Shown: positions 57,070 to 64,000 of the stretch, piece after piece
Layout of the letters: every line of letters begins with the position of its first letter
How positions within the stretch are numbered: position 1 is the first letter of the stretch
Source of the DNA: Taudactylus pleione
Lineage: Eukaryota > Chordata > Amphibia > Anura > Myobatrachidae
Direction: 5' to 3'
Assembly (NCBI GenBank): GCA_031769625.1
Contig: JAUIMM010000484.1
Coordinates: 2,666,001 to 2,730,000, forward strand
DNA: 64,000 nucleotides
The notes under the pieces: generated by a model
Told to the model about the DNA's origin: nothing
What the model saw: only the letters and a program-made list of their open reading frames with translations
Databases searched by the model: none
Made by a program: the position numbers and the translations under genes

Positions 57070-57557
57070 CCCAGGCTTACGCTTGCAAAATAGCGAATGC
57101 CTGCTATTTTGAGTGACAGGATGAGGCGTTTGTGGGTGGTAACAGGGGAAGGTGCTTGAAAACGGGGAGTGGAGATCCGAACGCATCCGTGCCAAACCGT
57201 CAAAACGGGCATTTTAAGGGTGTGCATTATTAACAAAGCAGCATCATCGACCACGTCACTTGGTTGTCTTTTAGCCTGAACTGCTTGCATGATTGCGGTA
57301 GGAAAATGCTACCACAAGCACTGCGAGCAGTTCATACACCTTTCGATGTACTCGATTAATCTAATAAATAGCGGAGATGACGTAGGATGCGAGCGGCCAG
57401 GGGGGCGTTTTTAAAAAAATAGCGAGCGCATGTTTCATTTGCTCGTTCAGACATAGAGGCATCAACAGACCGCAAAGAGCGAGCGCTCTATTTAAATATC
57501 CGGCCCCTTTTTCTGAACGAGCGAGCGCAAATAGCGTCCGGCTCTGAATCAGGCCCT
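57070..57557. mobile_element. Truncated copy of the AATCAGGCCC-ended MITE
   Basis: Aligns with 58030-58501 almost throughout (shared CTGCTATTTTGAGTGACAG, GGGGAAGGTGCTTGAAAACG). The right end GGCTCTGAATCAGGCCC is present; the left terminus is replaced by other repeat sequence. Confidence 0.85.
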
Positions 57558-57901
57558 ATGTACACAATCAAAAACTGGATGTATTGGACTGGTAATACAA
57601 ATTTACTAAGATGTAAATATTAATAATGTCTGGCTTGTGCAAAAAACAGTCCCAGATGTATGTTTTACTACAGCACCTGGTATTCCCTGGAGATCACCTT
57701 CCAAGTACTAATTGGGCCAATTACAATTTAGCTTCCAAGATCAGACGAGATTGGGCAATCAAGTAATGTGTGGCTGTAGGTAATATAGGGAAAATTGCAC
57801 AATTCCAGGTCAGAACAATATATATGTAGGACTAGTTGTATCAATAGTCCATTTGTTGGCAAAATAACCAAAATCAAAGAAAGAATGCACAAGCAGACTT
57901 T

Positions 57902-58501
57902 GGCCCTCATTCAGAGCCACTCGCTAGCAGCAGTACGCTCGTTCCGAGCAATGTTCGCACATCTGCGCATGCGTACGGTTTTTAGTACGCATGCGCGAAC
58001 CAGTCAGTGCGGCTGAAAATCGTTGGTACGCAATATAGCGAGGGCCTGCTATTTTGAGTGACAGAATGAGGCGTATGTGGGTGGTAACAGGGGAAGGTGC
58101 TTGAAAACGGGGAGTGGAGATCAGAACGCAGGCGTGCTTAAAGGTCAAAACGGGCGTTTTAAGGGAGTGCATAATTAATACAGCAGCATCATTGACCACG
58201 TCACTGGGTTATTTTATAGCCAGAACTGCTCGCAAAATAGCGGTTGAAAACACCAACCACAAGAATAGCGAGCAGTTCATACGCTGTACGATGTACTTGA
58301 TTAATCTAATAAATAGCGGACATGACGTATGGTGCGTGCGGCCAGGGGGCGTTTTTATCAAATAAACGAGCATATGTTTTGCTCGCTCGTTCAGACTTAG
58401 AGGTGTGAACAGACTGCAATTTGCGAACGGATCATTTGAATAGCCACCCCTTGTTTTTGAACGAACGACCGCAAATAGCGAACGGCTCTGAATCAGGCCC
58501 T
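57902..58501. mobile_element. Complete ~600-bp MITE (GGCCCTCATTCAGAGCC ends)
   Basis: Left end GGCCCTCATTCAGAGCC, right end GGCTCTGAATCAGGCCC, inverted. Internal hairpins include GCGCATGCGTAC/GTACGCATGCGC. Non-coding. Another copy starts at the window edge (63967) and related ends occur near 62590-62645. Confidence 0.85.
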
Positions 58502-58906
58502 TTATTTGTATCACATGTCTACATAATATGTCAAAAAGTGTTAGCAAAGTTAAATACACAATAATTATGTTATTTAAGCCCCCTTAATCAATAAGGAGGC
58601 AGAGCATATGTATTATACATTCATTGAAAGCCACACAAAAAAGGCATATTCAATTGGTTATACAGATTAGCATAAAGTAAATTGTATTAACATTATCTGT
58701 CAAGCTAGGAGCACTATTGTATATACCAAAGTAAGAATATATGTCAACATCTGACAATGATGATTGGTATACCTAGCACACATGACACAGCAATCTAACA
58801 CCATCAAAATTGAAGCACTTCCTGTCACTGAATAAATTAAGGTTGGCAAAAAAATCCAATTTAATACTGATAGCTAGTCAGCAGAAATCACTGTAAAAAT
58901 CACTGC

Positions 58907-58934
<28 letters not shown>
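58502..58934. other. No gene recognised
   Basis: AT-rich, with a (TA)n tract at 58908-58932. Confidence 0.4.
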
Positions 58935-58940
<6 letters not shown>

Positions 58941-59437
58941 CTGGACACAAAAGTCCTATTTATACTGTGAATCAATCAACTGGATGGTAAAATGAAATAT
59001 CTATATCCAGAAAGTAAGTAAGTCACACCTAATCTGCAAAATTGGCAAAATCGCCAGTGTGACAATAACAGAGACAGGGTGCATATGTATAAAAAAATAT
59101 ATAATCTAGAAGATAATCAAAGTAGACAATGGATCTCTATTATATGTGTCCACATGCTGAAATAGGAGTATGGTGAGCAGACAGCGCTATAAGATCACAC
59201 ATAAACCAAGCATTGTGCAGTAAATCAAGTGTTGTGACACAGAGATCCTAGTGTGTAGTAGTGCAAATACAATACCACTCCCGCATCCAAAGTCCAGAGA
59301 GATCCAACCCATATGCTGGCTGGATATCTGTGCAGAGTGTATATATCTGAGAGGACGCGCGTTTCACCCGGCTGAGGGCTTGTTCACCTCATCCATGGAT
59401 CACGCTATATATAGGACTTTTGTGTCCAGATATGTAT
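58935..59437. mobile_element. Inverted-repeat element with Penelope-type motif
   Basis: ATATCTGGACACAAAAGTCC at 58937 is the inverse of GGACTTTTGTGTCCAGATAT at 59413. The interior has no frame but carries the hammerhead-like motif at 59353. This may be a PLE-derived pair of repeats rather than a DNA transposon. Confidence 0.6.
59353..59393 (-). ncRNA. Hammerhead-ribozyme-like motif (Penelope type), degenerate
   Basis: The minus strand reads GGTGAACAAGCCCTCAGCC then GGGTGAAACGCGCGTCC: stem II GCCC/GGGT, GAAAC and GCG are present; the CTGANGA core is changed to GTGAACA. Confidence 0.42.
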
Positions 59438-59569
59438 GTATATAATATATATATATATATATGCCCTGGTCTTTAGCGCAAACATGGGGTGCTTGGGAGA
59501 GGGGGTACCCACCTCCCTTGAGATCCCTGGCTTGTACTGATTAGAGGCCAGTTCTGGTTTTAAAAAAAG

Positions 59570-59760
59570 GGGGAAGCCCATGCAATTTTTCTTTCTATTT
59601 TTAAAACCAGCACTGGCTCAGGAAGCCCAGTGCTGGTTCCTAAGATACAGGGGATCCCGACTCATTTTTTTCCCCATAATTAAGGAACCAGGACTAGGTC
59701 AGGAGCCCAGGGCTGGTTATGCTTTGGGGGATGGGGTACCATGTAAATTTTCTTTTAAAT
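59570..59760. repeat. Dispersed repeat copy
   Basis: Inverse of 50105-50240; followed by an ACACAC tract and a hairpin at 59789-59830. Confidence 0.75.
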
Positions 59761-61199
59761 CTAACCATTTAATTAATAACACACACACACAAGCAGACTG
59801 CACATATTTCACTGATATGTGCAGGCTGCTTGTTCAGGAGGGAAACACGGGCAGGAAACTCGGGGATTAAACACGGGTAGGAACGATCACATATACCATC
59901 AGAAAACACAATCCTGACAACCTGGGAGCTTGGTAAATACCTGATTTTATTTTAAAAATTAACTCCCGATTCTGATCGTTCCTACCCATGTTTAAAAATG
60001 GACAGACATGGCGCCAACACAAATCTTAGTCATTTACCCCCCAGTCACTATTAATTTCCCAATAATTGCCACAATAAAAGTTGGTTCAGGAGTAACACAC
60101 TCCAAATAGGGAGTTTCTGATCTCCCTACACAATTACAATTAAGTCCCAGTTATCATTACCCAAATAATAATTTGTAGTACAGATATGTAGCATAGGCAA
60201 AAAAAATCTGACAAGAATCACAGAGACCAATTTTATTAAACAAAGTTTAAAATACAAAAGAAACAATGCTTAAAGTATATACAAAAACAATTAATAAAAA
60301 TGACATACAAAGATAGCCATAAGCAAATAATTTTCATAGAAACAATAAGAAAAAAAGAACAGAACAGTCTCACTTACATGAATTGTTTGGGGGGAAACAC
60401 AAGAAGATGGAGCAATTCCCAATATTAGATTGGCACCCAAACATTGTACCATGCATGTGGGATATAGTATTTATACCTATCTGGGTGTCAGGTTTACCCC
60501 TCTCTTTCCTTGACCTTCTGTATCAATGCAAGTTAGCCAAGAGTCTGCTTGTCAACACAACATTCTTTTGGTGTGGGTGTGTGTGTATGGGGGAGAGTGG
60601 CAGGCCAACCTCATTTTAGTGAGAAGGGCAAGCCCAGAATGTATAAGACCACATCATTTTATCATTGTTGTCTGTTGTATCCTTTGCTGGCAGTCCTAAT
60701 GGGCTATTAATAAATCTGGATATTTTAGAAGGTATACATCAGTGTGGATTACAAATCTTTTAGATCTTTCCACATGTCCTCATATAATGGCACATATAAA
60801 AAAACAAGCAAATATATAAATTAATACATCAGGGAATAAATTATTTATTTTCCCACCCTTAAAATAAAAGGGAGCTCAAATAGGTTAAGGATCTCACATG
60901 TATGCTTACATGGGAAGAAAGCACATAAAAGTATCTTTTGGGAAAATTTTCTCAGCTTTCCAGGTAGTGTATTATTCATAATCTGTACATAAAATACAGA
61001 TTCACAGATGCTCACATGTATGCTTAGTTGTTACTAGTAGTTTGTAATCCTACAAAGGTATCTTTCATAAACGACAATCCGAGGTTTCGTTCGAAGTAGT
61101 GAAACTTAATGATATGTTCATCACATAAATTTATTAGAAATATCCAAGAAAACAAAGTCTCATAAAAAATAGCTTACAAAAGTCATATGGGAGGCTAAA
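59761..61199. other. No gene recognised
   Basis: AT-rich; a short inverted pair CACGGGTAGGAACGATCA (59873) / GATCGTTCCTACCCATGT (59976) frames part of it. No coding signal. Confidence 0.4.
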
Positions 61200-61395
61200 C
61201 TCTGACAGGTGGGAGCATGTGTGATATATGGGGGGCTAGATCCTGACACAGGTGGTGATGAAGTGATATATGGGGGGCTGTAGTGTCACTGTGGAACTAA
61301 AGTGACACATGGGGGGGCTGGTGAGGCATGGGGAGCTGGAGTGACATGGGGGGCTGTAGTCATATGAAGGGAGCTGGAGTAACATGTGCAGAGCT
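61200..61395. repeat. Degenerate ~30-40-bp minisatellite
   Basis: Repeats of ATATGGGGGGCTG...GAGTGACA type, about five. A more diverged continuation (GAGGCTGGAGAGACA) occurs at 61690-61930. Confidence 0.6.
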
Positions 61396-61412
61396 GAAGC
61401 CAGAGAGACATA

Positions 61413-61589
61413 GGGGTCTATTTACTAAGCCTTGATTGGAGATAAAGTCGACAGAGATGAGGTGCCAACCAACTAGCTCCTAACTGTCATTTTCCAAACA
61501 CAGCCTGTGACATGGCAGTTAGGAGCTGATTGGCTGGTTCCTTATCTCCGTTCACTTTATCTCCATCCAAGGCTTAGTAAATAGACCCC
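61413..61589. mobile_element. Intact 177-bp palindromic MITE
   Basis: GGGGTCTATTTACTAAGCCT at the left, AGGCTTAGTAAATAGACCCC at the right, with ATA on both sides. Arms carry TAACTGTCATTTTCC / ATGGCAGTTAGGAG. It serves as the reference for the interrupted copy at 41886. Confidence 0.85.
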
Positions 61590-62224
61590 ATAGGGAGGGG
61601 GATGAGGCCTGCTGTAGAAATGCAGAGGGAGTGGAGGGTGGAATGAGTTTGTTGGACAGTCACAATAGGGATGAGGCCGCTGTTACACAGAAGGAGTGAG
61701 GAGGCAGCTGGAGAGAGAAGGGGATGAGGCAGATGGAGAAACACAGAGGGAAGGAGGTGGCTGAAGAGACACTGGTGGAAGATGTGGATGTAAACACACC
61801 GGGAGCAGGAGCCTGGTGACACGGGGCATGTAGTTGAAATTACACACAGAGCAGGAGGTGACACAAGAAGCACAAGACTGGATTTAACACAGGGAGCACG
61901 AGGCTGGAGAGACATGAAGCATGAGGCTGGAGGGGACTCGTTGGGTTGTATGATGATGACATTCGTTATATTCTTACATAAACAGGCATCTTCCAGACTA
62001 TGGGATTTCCTACATGAGTAGTGAATACTGACGGAAGACATAATTTGCCCTGGGAGGATGAATTTCTTCAGATGTTCCCCATCGCCGAGAAACCACCATA
62101 TAGGTAAGGTGTATTTTTATTTAGTACACACAAAATACTGTATAGATATTTTTTAAGGGGGGCGGCAAAAGGACTTTTGGCTCAGGACTCTACTTGGTCT
62201 TGAACTGGCCCTGTATGGAGGGCA
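61590..62224. other. No gene recognised
   Basis: G/A-rich minisatellite-like stretch (61600-61930), then unique-looking sequence. The long minus-strand frame (61574-62041) follows the repeat composition and has no domain. Confidence 0.4.
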
Positions 62225-62540
62225 CTGAGGGTAGCTGCATTATATGGTGGTCACTGCGATGCTTTTTGTATTATATAGTGATCACTGATGGTCTATGCAT
62301 TATATGGTGGGCACTGCAACACTCCTTACATAATATGGCAGTCACTGCAATGCTCTCTGCATTATAGGCGGTCCCTGCTATGCACTCTACATTATGTGGT
62401 CATCACTGCAATGCTCTTTGCATTATATGGAGCACTGATGGTCTCTTCATTATATGGCAGTCACTGCGACGCTCTCTGTATTACAGTATATGTCAGTCAT
62501 TGAGACCCTCCCTGCATTATATAGCTGGCAATGCAATGCT
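62225..62540. repeat. ~38-bp minisatellite, ~8 copies
   Basis: Units such as TGCATTATATGGTGGTCACT plus GCGATGCTCT; the same family as 12310-12400. Confidence 0.85.
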
Positions 62541-62589
62541 CCTTGTGAGATCATCTCCCTTTTTTTGCAGTGCATGCCAATGGCGCACA

Positions 62590-63110
62590 CTGGGCCTGAT
62601 TCACAGCCGGACGCTCTGACCAGAGCACTCGCTCTGAATCAGGGCCCTCCTACCTAAACTTGGAGCGGCCTCTTGGATGCTCGCATAGCTGTGGGTTACC
62701 ACCCACAGCTTATGCGAGCGTCCATGATGATGGTCGCAATGGTCAAGACCATCGTGACCACCGGGCTTGCGACGAGACCCTGCGGTAGGGTCTCGGTGAC
62801 CGCAAGCCCTGGAGTGATTTTGGCTCTATCAGAGCCAAAATCACTCCCACTGACATCACTAGTGATGTCAGTGGGGCCGGACCCAGACGGTAGGCGTTCC
62901 CATGGGAACGCCTCTGTCTGGCAGCCATGCCCCCCGGCACGCCCACCAAAGGGGGGGTGCTGTCACTCACCATCGACAGCACGCCCCCTTTGGTGCGAGA
63001 CCCATAACGACGGTTACCCCGTCGTTATTCGGGTCTCGCGCATGCGCATGACGGAGCTCCCTCCATTGTGCGCATGTGCACTAGGGCACCATCGACCCAT
63101 TTGCGATGGA
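62590..63110. mobile_element. Hairpin-chain element (GC-rich)
   Basis: Eight or more consecutive, mutually unrelated hairpins: GCTGTGGGT/ACCCACAGC within a ~22-bp stem; GAGACCCT/AGGGTCTC within GGGCTTGCG/CGCAAGCCC; GGAGTGATTTTGGCTCT/AGAGCCAAAATCACTCC (17 perfect pairs); CCACTGACATCACT/AGTGATGTCAGTGG; GGCGTTCCCATGGGAACGCC; ACCAAAGGGGGGGTGCTGTC/GACAGCACGCCCCCTTTGGT; GCGAGACCCATAACGACGG/CGTCGTTATTCGGGTCTCGC; then CGCATGCGCATG. The left end (CCTGATTCACAGCC) belongs to the same TIR family as 57902. Frames inside are not genes. Confidence 0.75.
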
Positions 63111-63129
63111 TCAGGTGTTCCTCCCAGGT

Positions 63130-63378
63130 CTAGCTGAGCACTGCAATATCATCTAGGTAGGCAACAGCATGTTCCATCTGGCTCTCTATCAGATCATTGA
63201 CCAGGTGCTGGAAGAAGGCAGGGGCATTTTTCATTCCAAAGGGCATGACCAGAAACTCATATAGCCCAAATTGGCTGAATAAGGTGAGCCACTCCTGGGC
63301 CTCAAGTGTCAATTGGATCTGCCAGTACTCCCTACTGAGATCCATAACAGTTATACAGTATGATCTAAAGGACTGCAC
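63130..63378 (-). pseudogene. Gypsy (Ty3) reverse transcriptase fragment
   Basis: 82-codon frame with MDLSREYWQIQL, FGLYEFLVMPFGMKNAPAFF and AVAYLDDIAVLS: palm motifs of Ty3/Gypsy RT including the YLDD catalytic pair. It is open but starts and ends abruptly; no flanking protease, RNase H or LTR was seen, so it is a fragment. Confidence 0.85.
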
Positions 63379-63966
63379 ACCTTGTGCTACCCTGAGATAG
63401 TGGGGATCTTAAGTGTTAGATGTTTGGTATGTGCTACATGTTTGTTTAACCCATTTTATTGCTAGGTCTGTATTGGCTGGCCAGTGGGTTGTTGTCATTA
63501 ATTAGGGTGCACATTTGGCTACATCTTTCCTTAAATATCATTTACTAGGCTGTAGGCCTTGGCTGTAGTTAGCAGATTGTCATAAGTGCAGATTTCACAA
63601 GTGCAAAATAGATTTTAATAACAATGTCAGCGTCATACCGGCATTAAACCGAAGGAGAACATCTCAACATCCTTAACTTACCTGCAATCAACACTGTATA
63701 TGGACACCTATTTAGCATCAAGTGGGAGTTCACTATCCCTTCACAACAAAAACCTGCTGCCTGCATAACCTTGACATGCAACACTTGTTTGATCATCGCA
63801 AAGAAATTATCTCGTCACTTCTAATTTCATATCTGTACTAATGCCAATTTTCCTTTTTAACCCTGCTAATACTGTCTGATCTACCATTGCTTTTTTGCCT
63901 AGCCTCATGACTTCAAACTACTAATACAATCTTCTTTGTTACTAATTTTCTTATACCATTAGGTCT
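63379..63966. other. No gene recognised
   Basis: AT-rich flank; nothing identified. Confidence 0.35.
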
Positions 63967-64000
63967 TCACATATAGGGCCTCATTCAGAGGCGGTCATTA
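63967..64000. mobile_element. Left end of another GGCCTCATTCAGAG MITE, cut by the window
   Basis: GGGCCTCATTCAGAGGCGG matches the terminus of the 57902 family. Confidence 0.6.

Noticed and set aside
61574..62041. 155-codon minus-strand frame
   Set aside because: Follows a G/A-rich minisatellite-like stretch; composition explains the open frame.
62673..63137. 154-codon frame
   Set aside because: Lies wholly across the hairpin chain; stems read on both strands keep frames open.

Overview
The window looks like accessory, transposon-dense chromosomal DNA of a vertebrate, most likely an anuran amphibian with a large genome. This is inferred from the dense mixture of frog-style palindromic MITEs (TIRs such as GGGGTCTATTTACTAAG and arms containing TTGCCCATAGC), Penelope-like elements, hAT and Tc1/mariner elements and Gypsy LTR elements. 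Species cannot be read from the sequence. No complete host gene is visible. The only host-gene-like signal is a set of exon-like pieces near the start (842-2956) that resemble a Speedy/RINGO cell-cycle regulator domain.

Layout. 1-17.4 kb: Speedy-like exon remnants, minisatellites, several MITEs (one a chain of hairpins), a decayed Gypsy element with gag and integrase remnants and a 3' LTR (10.2-12.1 kb), an L1-like RT fragment (15.2 kb) and a second hairpin-chain element (15.9-16.8 kb). 17,447-30,415: one hAT-type element of about 13 kb with an exact 8-bp target duplication (TTCAAAAT). It keeps only a 3' transposase fragment and is filled by about 70 copies of a ~157-bp satellite in higher-order repeats. 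31.0-31.9 kb: a Penelope-like endonuclease remnant.

32,804-45,040: the most remarkable object, a 12.2-kb Tc1/mariner-superfamily element with TA-flanked 17-bp terminal repeats. It carries (i) a transposase gene on the minus strand whose five coding exons join into an intact 327-codon frame, (ii) a divergent 411-codon gene encoding a coiled-coil protein with a BEN-like C-terminus, (iii) between them a ~2-kb palindrome acting as a likely bidirectional promoter with tandem YY1-like modules, (iv) six tRNA-like, Pol III-type units, five of them containing a ~20-bp hairpin, and (v) about one hundred copies of the 7-mer TACAGTA/TACTGTA. That 7-mer is what Tc1/mariner excision leaves behind (TA-CNG-TA). 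It stops at the element borders, is common in the transposase introns and absent from its exons. Two MITEs nested in the element show TA converted to TACTGTA relative to related sequence. I read this as an element whose body has been written over by repeated insertion and excision.

45-64 kb: a second Penelope-like fragment and hammerhead-like motifs, a Gag-only LTR retrotransposon (50,581-56,781, 1,334-bp LTRs, CAGAT duplication) with a coding minisatellite, nested in a palindromic DNA transposon, two copies of a ~600-bp MITE, a third hairpin-chain element (62.6-63.1 kb) and a Gypsy RT fragment. All coordinates, splice models and counts were made by eye; no database search was possible.
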